Assembly: GCF_000974445.1 (NCBI RefSeq)
Contig: NZ_BBOJ01000021.1
Coordinates: forward strand, 234,608 to 298,607
From: Lentzea aerocolonigenes
GTDB taxonomy: Bacteria; Actinomycetota; Actinomycetes; Mycobacteriales; Pseudonocardiaceae
DNA length: 64,000 nucleotides
Direction: 5' to 3'
The position numbers and the translations under genes were made by a program. Of this stretch, positions 24,005 through 33,176 are shown in pieces. Below the pieces are notes generated by a model. That model had not been told where the DNA came from. It did no database searches and saw only the letters and a list, made by a program, of their open reading frames with translations. How positions within the stretch are numbered: position 1 is the stretch's first letter; the number at the start of each line of letters is the position of its first letter.

Positions 24005-24514
24005 TCACGCCATCTCGGCCGCGCACGTCGCACCCCAGTTCCGCGCCCGGTCGAGCTCGCCGTCCACCAACGGGCCCTTCGTGCCGCCGACGTAGAAGTT
24101 CTCCGCCGGCTTCACCGTCCGGAAGCCTGCTCGTCGCAGCCTCGTGAGGGCGGCGCGGGCGGCGGAACCGGGCAGCCTCGGCCGCTTGACCTTCGTGTCG
24201 AACGCCACGACCACAGGACGTGCCGTGCCCTTGCCGACCTGGTCCACCCACTCGCGCAGCCCGGCACCGGCCGCCGCCCGCGCGTCGGCTCCCTGCCGTG
24301 CCGCGTCGGCACGCGTGCCCGGCTTGCTCATGCTGAACGCGTGGGTCGGACCGCCGACCACCAGGAGCTCGACCTCCTCACCCAGCACGGGCGGGGCCGA
24401 GCCGACCTCGACGAGGTCGACGGTCATCCCGGTCCGCAGCCCTTCCGCCACCGCCTCGGCCACCAGCCCGGTGTTGCCGAACATCGACTCGTACACGACC
24501 AGAGCTCGCTTCAT
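24005..24514 (-). CDS. Flavodoxin-family protein
   Basis: A 169-residue protein starting KRALVVYESMFGNTG, the FMN-phosphate loop of flavodoxins, followed by VVGGPTHAFSMS at the second FMN contact. It likely carries electrons at low potential in the cytoplasm. It diverges from phosphoketolase over a 163-bp gap with a DosR-type box at 24581, which could serve both. The start at 24514 was chosen by homology; a GTG two codons earlier is possible. Confidence 0.87.
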   Translation of the reverse strand: MKRALVVYESMFGNTGLVAEAVAEGLRTGMTVDLVEVGSAPPVLGEEVELLVVGGPTHAFSMSKPGTRADAARQGADARAAAGAGLREWVDQVGKGTARPVVVAFDTKVKRPRLPGSAARAALTRLRRAGFRTVKPAENFYVGGTKGPLVDGELDRARNWGATCAAEMA

Positions 24515-24580
24515 CGTCACGCTCAGCAGAACACCGTCACGACCCGGGAGGCGACCAGGGCCCGAGGAACCGGTGCGGGC

Positions 24581-24594
24581 AGGACCTCGGTCCC
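24581..24594. promoter_or_regulatory. DosR-type box, divergent flavodoxin/phosphoketolase promoters
   Basis: AGGACCTCGGTCCC, 67 bp from the flavodoxin start and 84 bp from the phosphoketolase start. It matches the core palindrome except at the first base. Confidence 0.6.
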
Positions 24595-24677
24595 GCCAGA
24601 TGCGGACCCCGCGCCCTGGGAGGTGACCGAGCGGCACGGCAGCGTGGCAGGTAACGATTCAGAGTGAGGAGCGCGAG

Positions 24678-26981
24678 ATGCCGAACGTGGACCTGTCGCT
24701 GGTCGACGCGTACTGGCGAGCCGCCAACTACCTGTCGGCCGGCCAGATCTACCTGATGGACAACCCGCTGCTGACCGAGCCGCTGGCGCCCGAGCACGTC
24801 AAGCCGCGCCTGCTCGGCCACTGGGGCACGACCCCCGGCCTCAACTTCATCTACGCCCACCTGAACCGGATCATCCGCGAGCGCGACCTCGACGTGCTCT
24901 TCGTGACGGGTCCCGGCCACGGCGGACCGGCCCTCCTGGCGAACACGTGGCTGGAGGGCACGTACAGCGAGACCTACCCGGACGTGCCGCGCGACGCGGA
25001 GGGCATGCGCCGGCTGTTCCGCCAGTTCTCCTTCCCCGGTGGCGTGCCGAGCCACGTCGCTCCCGAGGTGCCCGGTTCGATCCACGAAGGCGGGGAGCTG
25101 GGGTACTCGCTGGCGCACGCGTTCGGCGCGGCGTTCGACAACCCCGGTCTCATCGTGGCGTGCGTGGTCGGCGACGGCGAGGCGGAGACCGGGCCGCTCG
25201 CGACCAGCTGGCACGCCGGCAGGTTCCTCAACCCCGCCACCGACGGCGCCGTGCTGCCGATCCTGCACCTCAACGGCTACAAGATCGCCAACCCGAGCCT
25301 GCTGGCGCGCATCCCGCACGAGGAGCTCGATTCGCTGTTGCGCGGCTACGGTTACGTGCCGTTCTACGTCGAGGGCCACGAGCCCGCGGCGATGCACGCG
25401 CGCATGGCGGAGGTGCTCGACCAGGTCGTCGACAAGATCCAGCTGGGCGAACGGCCGATGATCGTGCTGCGCAGCCCGAAGGGCTGGACCGGGCCGTCCG
25501 AAGTGGACGGTGTGCCGATCGAGAACACGTGGCGCGCCCACCAGGTTCCGCTGTCGGGCGTGCGGACCGATCCCGGCCACCTGAGGCAGCTGGAGTCGTG
25601 GCTGCGCGGCTACCGGCCGGAGGAGCTCTTCGACGCCGACGGCGCGCCACGACCGGAACTCGCCGCCCTCGTGCCGGACGGGACGCGCCGGATGGGCGCG
25701 ACACCGCACGCCAACGGCGGATTGCTGTTGCGCGCGTTGAAGATGCCGGAGATTCGCGCGCACGCCGTGGAGGTCGTCAAACACGGCAGCACGCACTCGG
25801 AGCCCACCAGGGTGCTCGGGCGGATGCTGCGCGACGTCGTCACGCTCAACGCCGAGGCCCGCGACTTCCGGATCTTCGGGCCCGACGAGACGGCCTCGAA
25901 CCGGCTCGACGCCGTGTACGACGTCACCGGGAAGCAGTGGCAGGCGCAGACGTTGCCGGTCGACGAGCACCTCACCCACGACGGCCGGGTCGTCGAGGTG
26001 CTGTCCGAGCACCTCTGCCAGGGCATGCTGGAGGGGTACCTGCTCACCGGCAGGCACGGGCTCTTCAACTGCTACGAGGCGTTCATCCACATCATCGACT
26101 CGATGTTCAACCAGCACGCCAAGTGGCTCAAGACGCATCAGAAACTGGTGTGGCGCAGGCCGATCGCGTCGCTCAACTACCTGCTGAGCTCGCACGTGTG
26201 GCGGCAGGACCACAACGGTTTCTCCCACCAGGACCCCGGCTTCATCGACCACGTGATGAACAAGAAGGCCGAGGTCGTGCGCGTCTACCTGCCGCCGGAC
26301 ACCAACACGCTGCTGTCGGTCGCGGACCACTGCCTGCGCAGCAGGGACTACGTCAACGTGATCGTGGCCGGCAAGAACGAGACCCCGGACTGGCTCTCCG
26401 CCGACGAGGCCGCGTTGCACTGCGCCCGCGGCGCCGGGATCTGGGACTGGGCGGGCAACGAGGAGGACGAACCCGACGTCGTGCTGGCGTGCGCGGGCGA
26501 CGCGCCGACCGTCGAGGTGCTGGCGGCGGCGAAACTGCTGCGCGAGCACCTGCCGTCGCTGCGGGTGCGGGTGGTGAACGTGGTGGACCTGATGCGGTTG
26601 CAGCCGGACACCGAGCACCCGCACGGCATGCCGGACCGCGAGTTCGACGCGCTGTTCACGGCGGACCGCCCGGTGATCTTCGCCTACCACGGCTACCCCT
26701 GGCTCATCCACCGCCTGACCTACCGCCGCACCAACCACCACAACCTGCACGTCCGCGGCTACAAGGAAGAAGGCACCACCACGACCCCGTTCGACATGCT
26801 GGTGCTCAACGACATGGACCGCTACCGGCTCGTCATCGACGTCGTCGACCGGGTGCCGGGACTCGGCCAGAAGGCGGCCGGGCTGCGGCAGCTCATGCAG
26901 GACCAGCGCACCCGCCACCACAGCTGGATCCGCGAGCACGGCGAGGACATGCCCGAGGTGCGCGACTGGACCTGGCAGTGA
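24678..26981 (+). CDS. xfp: Phosphoketolase (xylulose-5-P/fructose-6-P)
   Basis: A 767-residue thiamine-diphosphate enzyme, near the usual 790-820. The N-terminal region has GHWGTTPGLNFIYAHLNR and TGPGHGGPA. The TPP/Mg2+ motif is VGDGEAETGPLA, with LHLNGYKIANP downstream. It splits xylulose-5-P (or fructose-6-P) with phosphate into acetyl phosphate plus an aldose phosphate without using NAD+. Acetate kinase follows immediately with overlapping GTGA, so the pair makes ATP from sugar phosphate without respiration. The DosR-type box at 24581 implies induction at low oxygen. Confidence 0.95.
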   Translation: MPNVDLSLVDAYWRAANYLSAGQIYLMDNPLLTEPLAPEHVKPRLLGHWGTTPGLNFIYAHLNRIIRERDLDVLFVTGPGHGGPALLANTWLEGTYSETYPDVPRDAEGMRRLFRQFSFPGGVPSHVAPEVPGSIHEGGELGYSLAHAFGAAFDNPGLIVACVVGDGEAETGPLATSWHAGRFLNPATDGAVLPILHLNGYKIANPSLLARIPHEELDSLLRGYGYVPFYVEGHEPAAMHARMAEVLDQVVDKIQLGERPMIVLRSPKGWTGPSEVDGVPIENTWRAHQVPLSGVRTDPGHLRQLESWLRGYRPEELFDADGAPRPELAALVPDGTRRMGATPHANGGLLLRALKMPEIRAHAVEVVKHGSTHSEPTRVLGRMLRDVVTLNAEARDFRIFGPDETASNRLDAVYDVTGKQWQAQTLPVDEHLTHDGRVVEVLSEHLCQGMLEGYLLTGRHGLFNCYEAFIHIIDSMFNQHAKWLKTHQKLVWRRPIASLNYLLSSHVWRQDHNGFSHQDPGFIDHVMNKKAEVVRVYLPPDTNTLLSVADHCLRSRDYVNVIVAGKNETPDWLSADEAALHCARGAGIWDWAGNEEDEPDVVLACAGDAPTVEVLAAAKLLREHLPSLRVRVVNVVDLMRLQPDTEHPHGMPDREFDALFTADRPVIFAYHGYPWLIHRLTYRRTNHHNLHVRGYKEEGTTTTPFDMLVLNDMDRYRLVIDVVDRVPGLGQKAAGLRQLMQDQRTRHHSWIREHGEDMPEVRDWTWQ

Positions 26982-28093
26982 ACGTGCTGGTGGTGAACGC
27001 GGGCTCGTCGAGCCTCAAGCTCCGCGTGCTCGGCGAGGACGACACCGTTCTCGCCGAGCACCACGCCGAGCGCTGGACCGGCGAAACCGGTCCCCTGGAG
27101 GACTTCCTGAGCACCGCGCCGCCCGTCCACGCGGTGGGGCACCGAGTCGTGCACGGCGGCGCGGCCTTCACCAGCGCCACCGCGATCGACGACGACACCC
27201 GCACCCGGATCGAGGCTCTCACCGCGCTCGCACCGTTGCACCAGCCCCGTGCACTGGCCGGCATCGACGCGGTGACGCGGTTGCTGCCCGGAGTGCCGCA
27301 GGTCGCGTGCTTCGACACTTCGTTCCACACCACCATGCCCGCGGCCGCGGCGACCTACGCCCTGCCCTCGTCGTGGCGGCGCAGGTGGGATCTGCGCAGA
27401 CACGGCTTCCACGGACTGTCGCACGGCTACGCCTCCCGCAGAGCCACCGAACTGGCCGGGCGGCCCGGCGCTCGCGTGGTGAGCTGTCACCTGGGCTCCG
27501 GGGCGTCACTGGCCGCAGTCGCGAATGGACGGTCCGTGGACACCACGATGGGCTTCACCCCGCTGGCGGGCCTGGTGATGGCCACCCGCAGCGGAGACGT
27601 CGACCCGGGCCTGCTCGTGTGGCTGCAACGCGCGGGTCTCTCCCTCGACGACCTCGAAGACGGCCTGGAACACCACTCCGGTCTCGCCGGCCTGTCCGAA
27701 ACCGGCGGAGACCTGCGCGACGTCCGCGAGGCGGCGGAGAGCGGGGACGAACGCGCCGTGCTCGCACTCCAGGTGCACGGACACCACCTGCGCCAGGGCA
27801 TCGCGGCCATGACGGCGTCACTGGGCGGCATCGACCTGCTCGTGTTCACCGGCGGCGCGGGCGAACACGACCCGGTGCTGCGCGCGGAAACCGTTGCCGG
27901 CCTCGCGTTCCTGGGCCTCGAACTCGACCCCGGCCGCAACGCGGAGGTCTCGGGGGACACCCGCGTCAGCACCTCGCCCACCGAGGTGTGGGTGATCGAG
28001 GCGCGAGAGGACGTCGAGATCGCGGCGCAGACCCGCGAGCTGCTGAACCACCGCGTTCGCCCTGCGCCGCAGCCTTGTGCACCTGGCAGATGA
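26978..28093 (+). CDS. ackA: Acetate kinase
   Basis: GTG start within the phosphoketolase stop (4-bp overlap). A 371-residue protein with all ASKHA acetate-kinase signatures: VLVVNAGSSSLKLRV at the N-terminus, HRVVHGGAAF, CFDTSFHTTMP, RRHGFHGLSHGYA, and FTGGAGEHD near the C-terminus. It converts acetyl phosphate and ADP to acetate and ATP. Coupling to xfp channels its product. A strong hairpin follows the stop. Confidence 0.95.
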   Translation: MNVLVVNAGSSSLKLRVLGEDDTVLAEHHAERWTGETGPLEDFLSTAPPVHAVGHRVVHGGAAFTSATAIDDDTRTRIEALTALAPLHQPRALAGIDAVTRLLPGVPQVACFDTSFHTTMPAAAATYALPSSWRRRWDLRRHGFHGLSHGYASRRATELAGRPGARVVSCHLGSGASLAAVANGRSVDTTMGFTPLAGLVMATRSGDVDPGLLVWLQRAGLSLDDLEDGLEHHSGLAGLSETGGDLRDVREAAESGDERAVLALQVHGHHLRQGIAAMTASLGGIDLLVFTGGAGEHDPVLRAETVAGLAFLGLELDPGRNAEVSGDTRVSTSPTEVWVIEAREDVEIAAQTRELLNHRVRPAPQPCAPGR

Positions 28094-28099
28094 GGACGT

Positions 28100-28131
28100 C
28101 GGCCCCACACCGGCGCCGTGGCGTGGGGCCG
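28100..28131. terminator. Hairpin terminator after ackA
   Basis: Arms CGGCCCCAC (28100-28108) and GTGGGGCCG (28123-28131) with a 14-nt loop, 7 bp after the ackA stop. Confidence 0.65.
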
Positions 28132-28245
28132 CCGAACTGCTGGAGTTCTTCGCCGTCACCACTCCCCTGTGGCAGCCAGGTCAACCGCCGGTGCTCATCG
28201 CACTCATCGGCCTGCTGATAGGCACTGCCCCGGCTCGTCCGTCCA

Positions 28246-28259
28246 GGGACTTAGGTCCC
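28246..28259. promoter_or_regulatory. DosR-type box upstream of narK-narGHJI
   Basis: GGGACTTAGGTCCC, a perfect match to the core palindrome, 106 bp before the narK start. This is the best of the five boxes. Confidence 0.75.
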
Positions 28260-28365
28260 GTCCCACATCCGTCGTTGACACCTACGCCGCACCAGCACGC
28301 CACCGGAGGCTGGTGGTGCTCACAGAGTCGTGAGCACCGGGCAGATCGACGGACCGAGGTTGACG

Positions 28366-29595
28366 ATGGCCGCGACACGACGTGAAACAGGCAAGGAGCC
28401 ACCGCTCGGCGCCACGACCACGCCGAACCGGCGGTGGGTGATGCTGACCGTCGCGACGGTCGGGTTCGCGGTGAACTTCTGGGCGTGGGCGCTGCTCAGC
28501 CCGCTCGGCCCGCTGTTCAAGGACTCGCTGTCGCTGACCTCGTTCCAGCAGGCGCTGCTCGTCGCGGTGCCCGTCGTGGTCGGCTCGGTCGGCCGGATCC
28601 CGGTGGGCGCGCTGACCGACAGGTTCGGCGGGCGCGTGATGTTCCCGCTGGTCTCGGTCATCACCATCGTGCCGGTGCTGTTCCTCGGCCTGGCCGGGCA
28701 CTCGTCCCTCGCCGCACTGCTCGTCGGAGGCTTCTTCCTCGGCGTCGGCGGCACGGCGTTCGCGGTGGGCGTGCCGTTCGTCAACGCCTGGTTCCCGCCC
28801 GAGCGCCGGGGCCTCGCGATCGGCGTCTTCGGGGCGGGCATGGGCGGCACGGCGATCAGCGCGCTGACGACCGTCAACCTGGTGAAGTCGTGGAGCGTCG
28901 AGATGCCGTTCGTCGTCACCGCGGTCGTGCTCGCCGGGTACGCGGTGGTGGCGTGGTTCGTGCTCAGCGACGCGCCCGGCAGGCCGGTGCCCTCCGAGTC
29001 GGTCGGCAGGCGGCTCGCGGCGACGTCGCGCCTGGCAGTGACGTGGCAGGCAGCGGCGCTGTACGCGGTGGCGTTCGGCGGGTACGTGGCGTTCTCCGTG
29101 TACCTGCCCGCGTATCTCAAGACCGCGTACGGGCTGACGCAGGCGGACGCGGCGAACCGGATGGCGGGTTTCGTGTTGCTGGCGGTCGTGATGCGGCCAC
29201 TGGGCGGGTGGCTGTCCGACCGGTTCGGTCCCGTCCGGGTCCTCACCGCCTCGTTCGGCGTGGTCGCGGCCGGAGCGCTGGTGCAGGCCTTCACACCGCC
29301 GCTGATGCCGCTGGGCACGTTCGCGTTCCTGTCCATGGCCGCCGCGCTCGGTGCGGGCAGCGGCGCGGTGTTCGCGCTGGTCGCGTTGCTGGCGCCGGCG
29401 AGCAAGGTCGGCTCGGTCACGGGTGTGGTCGGGGCGGCGGGCGGACTCGGTGGCTTCGTGCCACCGTTGGTGATGGGCGCGCTGTACGGGGCTTTTTCCT
29501 CCTACGCCCTGGGCCTCGGCGCACTGGCGTTGGTCGCTTTCGGAACGCTGCTGTTCACCGCAACCGTGGTCCGCAAGGCCGTTGAGGAGGCTTGA
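28366..29595 (+). CDS. narK: NarK-type nitrate/nitrite transporter
   Basis: The ATG at 28366, with GAGG 6 bp upstream, is preferred over a GTG at 28330. A 409-residue major facilitator with 12 predicted helices. It has the NarK nitrate-signature-like stretches GVGGTAFAVGVPFVNAWFPP and GAAGGLGGFVPPLVMG. It moves nitrate in, or exchanges nitrate and nitrite, to feed the cytoplasm-facing NarG. It is the first gene of the nar operon, and the narG ribosome-binding site lies inside its 3' end. Confidence 0.93.
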   Translation: MAATRRETGKEPPLGATTTPNRRWVMLTVATVGFAVNFWAWALLSPLGPLFKDSLSLTSFQQALLVAVPVVVGSVGRIPVGALTDRFGGRVMFPLVSVITIVPVLFLGLAGHSSLAALLVGGFFLGVGGTAFAVGVPFVNAWFPPERRGLAIGVFGAGMGGTAISALTTVNLVKSWSVEMPFVVTAVVLAGYAVVAWFVLSDAPGRPVPSESVGRRLAATSRLAVTWQAAALYAVAFGGYVAFSVYLPAYLKTAYGLTQADAANRMAGFVLLAVVMRPLGGWLSDRFGPVRVLTASFGVVAAGALVQAFTPPLMPLGTFAFLSMAAALGAGSGAVFALVALLAPASKVGSVTGVVGAAGGLGGFVPPLVMGALYGAFSSYALGLGALALVAFGTLLFTATVVRKAVEEA

Positions 29596-29597
29596 GC

Positions 29598-32500
29598 ATG
29601 GACAACGAGCTCACTGACGCGCTCATCGGCACCCGCCGGTTCTTCACCCGCGCCGAGGTCTCGGACGACCGCCGCACACTGCACCAGATCGGCGGGCGGC
29701 AGGCCGACGAGTTCTACCGGGACCGCTGGAGCCACGACAAGGTGGTGCGGTCGACCCACGGCGTGAACTGCACCGGCTCGTGCTCCTGGAAGGTCTACGT
29801 CAAGGACGGGATCATCACCTGGGAGACGCAGCAGACCGACTACCCGTCCGCGGGCCCGGACCGTCCCGAGTACGAACCGCGCGGGTGTCCGCGCGGGGCC
29901 GCGTTCTCCTGGTACACCTACTCCCCCACCCGCGTGCGCTACCCGTACGTCCGCGGCGTTCTGCTGGAGATGTACCGGGAAGCCAAGCAGCGCACCGGAG
30001 ATCCGGTCCTGGCGTGGCAGGAGATCGTCGAGGACCCGGAGCGCGCCCGCCGGTACAAGGCGGCGCGCGGCAAGGGCGGACTGGTCCGGTCCACTTGGGA
30101 CGAGGCGACCGAGATGATCGCCGCGGCACACGTCCACACGATCAAGAAGTACGGGCCCGACCGCGTCGCCGGGTTCTCCCCCATCCCCGCGATGTCGATG
30201 GTGTCGCACGCGTCCGGAGCCAGGTTCGTGTCGCTGCTCGGCGGGTCGATGCTGTCGTTCTACGACTGGTACGCCGACCTGCCGGTGGCGTCGCCGCAGA
30301 TGTTCGGGGACCAGACCGACGTGCCGGAGTCCGGCGACTGGTGGGACGCGGGCTACCTGATCATGTGGGGCTCGAACGTGCCCGTGACCCGGACGCCGGA
30401 CGCGCACTGGATGACCGAGGCCCGGTACCGCGGCCAGAAGGTCGTCGCGGTCTCGCCCGACTACGCGGACAACGTCAAGTTCGCCGACGAGTGGCTCGCC
30501 GCCGCGCCCGGCACCGACGGCGCGCTCGCGATGGCGATGGGTCACGTCGTGCTGCGCGAGTTCTTCGTCGACCGGCAGGTCCCGTACTTCACCGACTACG
30601 TCAAGCGCTACACGGACCTGCCGTTCCTGGTGCGACTGGAGAAGCGCGGAAACACCTACGCGCCGGGGAAGTTCCTGACGGCCGAGGACCTGTACGGGGC
30701 GCTCGCCGGTGAGCACGCCGCGTTCAAGACCGTGGTGATGGACTCGGTCACCGGCGTGCCGGTCGTCCCGAACGGCTCGCTGGGCTTCCGCTACGGCGAC
30801 CAGGGCGAGGGCAGGTGGAACCTCGACCTCGGCGACACCGATCCCCAGTTGTCGTTGTACGGCAACGACTCGGTGCTCGTCGACCTGCCGCGGTTCGACG
30901 CGGACGGCACCATGTCACGCGGGGTGCCGGCGCTGCAGGTCAACGGCGAGCTGGTCACCACGGTGTTCGACCTGATGCTCGCCCAGTACGGGGTGCACCG
31001 GGCGGGCCTGCCGGGCACGTGGCCGACCGGGTACGACGACGCGGCGGAGCCGTACACGCCGGCGTGGCAGGAAGGCGTCACGGGCGTGCCGGCCCAGGCC
31101 GCCGAGCGGATCGCGCGGGAGTTCGCCGCCAACGCCGAGGAGTCGCGCGGCAGGTCGATGATCCTCATGGGCGCGGGCACGAACCACTGGTTCCACTCCG
31201 ACACGATCTACCGGGCTTTCCTCGCGCTCACCACGCTGACCGGCTGCCAGGGCGTCAACGGCGGCGGCTGGGCGCACTACGTGGGGCAGGAGAAGTGCCG
31301 TCCGATCACCGGCTGGTCGCAGCTCGCGTTCGGCCTGGACTGGTCGCGGCCGCCGCGGCAGATGATCCAGACCGCCTACTGGTACCTGCACACCGACCAG
31401 TTCCGCTACGACAGGTTCGACTCGTTGGGCGGCAAGAGCACGCACGAGCTGATCTCACAGTCCGCGCGGATGGGCTGGATGCCGTCCTACCCGACCTTCG
31501 ACCGCAACCCCCTGGACCTGGCCGACGATGCCGAAGCCTCCGGTATGTCCACTCCGGACTACGTCGTCGACCAGCTGAAGTCGGAACAGCTCAGGTTCGC
31601 CTGTGAGGAACCGGATCGGCCGGAGAACTTCCCGCGCGTGCTGACCGTCTGGCGCGCGAACCTGCTCGGCTCCTCGGCCAAGGGCAACGAGTACTTCCTC
31701 AAGCACCTGCTCGGCACGGACTCGAACCTGCGCGAGGACGACGTCGGCGCACCGACCGGCAAGCTGGACCTGTTGCTGTCACTGGACTTCCGGATGACCA
31801 GCACCACGATCTACTCCGACGTGGTGCTGCCCGCCGCGACCTGGTACGAGAAGCACGACCTCAACACCACCGACATGCACCCGTTCGTGCACTCGTTCAA
31901 CCCGGCGATCGCACCGCCGTGGCAGACCCGCACCGACTGGGCGGCGTTCCAGGCCATCGCCGAGGTCTTCAGCAGCCTCGCGGAGAAGCACCTGGGCGTG
32001 CGCAAGGACGTCGTCGCGACACCGCTGCTGCACGACACCCCGGACGAGCTCGCCACCCCGCGCGGTGTGGTCCGCGACTGGAAGGCCGGCGAGTGCGAAC
32101 CGGTGCCCGGCGTCACGATGCCGCGGCTCACGGTGGTGGAACGCGACTACACCGCGATCGCGGCCAAGATGGGTGCTCTCGGACCGTTGGCGGAGAAGCT
32201 CGGCGCCACCACGAAAGGCATCACCTACTCGCTCGAACGCGAGGTCGAGTACCTGCGGCACAAGAACGGCACCGTGCACGGAGGCCCCGCCGACGGACGA
32301 CCGTCGCTGGTCCGCGACGTGCACGCGTGCGAGACGATCCTCGCGCTGTCGGGCACCACGAACGGCCACCTCGCCACGCAGGGCTTCCGCACGCTGGAGA
32401 AGCGCACCGGCACGAAGCTCGCCGACCTGGCCGCCGAGCACGAGGGCAAGCAGATCACGTTCGCCGACACCCAGGCCGCGCCGGTTCCGGTGATCACCTC

Positions 32501-33176
32501 ACCGGAGTGGTCGGGTTCGGAGACCGGTGGCCGCCGGTACTCGCCGTTCACCATCAACGTCGAACGGCTCAAGCCGTGGCACACGCTCACCGGCAGGCAG
32601 CACTTCTTCCTCGACCACGACTGGATGTCCGAGATGGGCGAGCAGCTGCCCGTGTTCCGGCCTCCGCTGAACATGACCGCGTTGTTCGACGAGCCCGCTG
32701 TCGGCGAGCAGGGCGAGCTCGGCATCACCGTCCGGTACCTGACGCCGCACTCGAAGTGGTCCATCCACTCCGAGTACCAGGACAACCTGTTCATGCTCAG
32801 CCTGTCGCGCGGCGGCCAGACCATCTGGATGTCCACGGAGGACGCGGCGAAGATCGGCGTCGCGGACAACGACTGGATCGAGGCGGTCAACCGCAACGGC
32901 GTCGTGGTGGCGCGTGCGATCGTGTCGCACCGGATGCCCGAGGGCACCGTCTACATGCACCACGCCCAGGACCGGCTGATCGACGTGCCGCGCAGCGAGA
33001 CCACGGGAAAGCGCGGCGGCATCCACAACTCGCTGACCCGCCTGCTCATCAAGCCCAGCCACCTCATCGGCGGCTACGCCCAGCTGTCGTTCGCGTTCAA
33101 CTACCTGGGCCCGACCGGCAACCAGCGCGACGAGGTCACCGTGATCCGCCGCCGCGGCCAGGAGGTGACGTACTGA
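29598..33176 (+). CDS. narG: Respiratory nitrate reductase alpha subunit
   Basis: The ATG at 29598 follows GAGGAGGC. A 1192-residue molybdopterin enzyme of usual NarG length. HGVNCTGSCSW and PRGCPRGAAFSWY supply the His and three Cys ligands of the FS0 cluster. The segment YDWYADLPVASPQMFGDQTD covers the region of the Mo-coordinating Asp. There is no Tat signal of secreted type, so it faces the cytoplasm as in canonical Nar. It reduces nitrate to nitrite using electrons from NarH. It overlaps narH by 1 bp. Confidence 0.96.
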   Translation: MDNELTDALIGTRRFFTRAEVSDDRRTLHQIGGRQADEFYRDRWSHDKVVRSTHGVNCTGSCSWKVYVKDGIITWETQQTDYPSAGPDRPEYEPRGCPRGAAFSWYTYSPTRVRYPYVRGVLLEMYREAKQRTGDPVLAWQEIVEDPERARRYKAARGKGGLVRSTWDEATEMIAAAHVHTIKKYGPDRVAGFSPIPAMSMVSHASGARFVSLLGGSMLSFYDWYADLPVASPQMFGDQTDVPESGDWWDAGYLIMWGSNVPVTRTPDAHWMTEARYRGQKVVAVSPDYADNVKFADEWLAAAPGTDGALAMAMGHVVLREFFVDRQVPYFTDYVKRYTDLPFLVRLEKRGNTYAPGKFLTAEDLYGALAGEHAAFKTVVMDSVTGVPVVPNGSLGFRYGDQGEGRWNLDLGDTDPQLSLYGNDSVLVDLPRFDADGTMSRGVPALQVNGELVTTVFDLMLAQYGVHRAGLPGTWPTGYDDAAEPYTPAWQEGVTGVPAQAAERIAREFAANAEESRGRSMILMGAGTNHWFHSDTIYRAFLALTTLTGCQGVNGGGWAHYVGQEKCRPITGWSQLAFGLDWSRPPRQMIQTAYWYLHTDQFRYDRFDSLGGKSTHELISQSARMGWMPSYPTFDRNPLDLADDAEASGMSTPDYVVDQLKSEQLRFACEEPDRPENFPRVLTVWRANLLGSSAKGNEYFLKHLLGTDSNLREDDVGAPTGKLDLLLSLDFRMTSTTIYSDVVLPAATWYEKHDLNTTDMHPFVHSFNPAIAPPWQTRTDWAAFQAIAEVFSSLAEKHLGVRKDVVATPLLHDTPDELATPRGVVRDWKAGECEPVPGVTMPRLTVVERDYTAIAAKMGALGPLAEKLGATTKGITYSLEREVEYLRHKNGTVHGGPADGRPSLVRDVHACETILALSGTTNGHLATQGFRTLEKRTGTKLADLAAEHEGKQITFADTQAAPVPVITSPEWSGSETGGRRYSPFTINVERLKPWHTLTGRQHFFLDHDWMSEMGEQLPVFRPPLNMTALFDEPAVGEQGELGITVRYLTPHSKWSIHSEYQDNLFMLSLSRGGQTIWMSTEDAAKIGVADNDWIEAVNRNGVVVARAIVSHRMPEGTVYMHHAQDRLIDVPRSETTGKRGGIHNSLTRLLIKPSHLIGGYAQLSFAFNYLGPTGNQRDEVTVIRRRGQEVTY

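Noticed and set aside
28094..28385. Small gene starting near 28077 and running to 28385 on the plus strand
   Set aside because: It overlaps ackA, crosses its terminator and the DosR-type box, and has no recognisable protein pattern.
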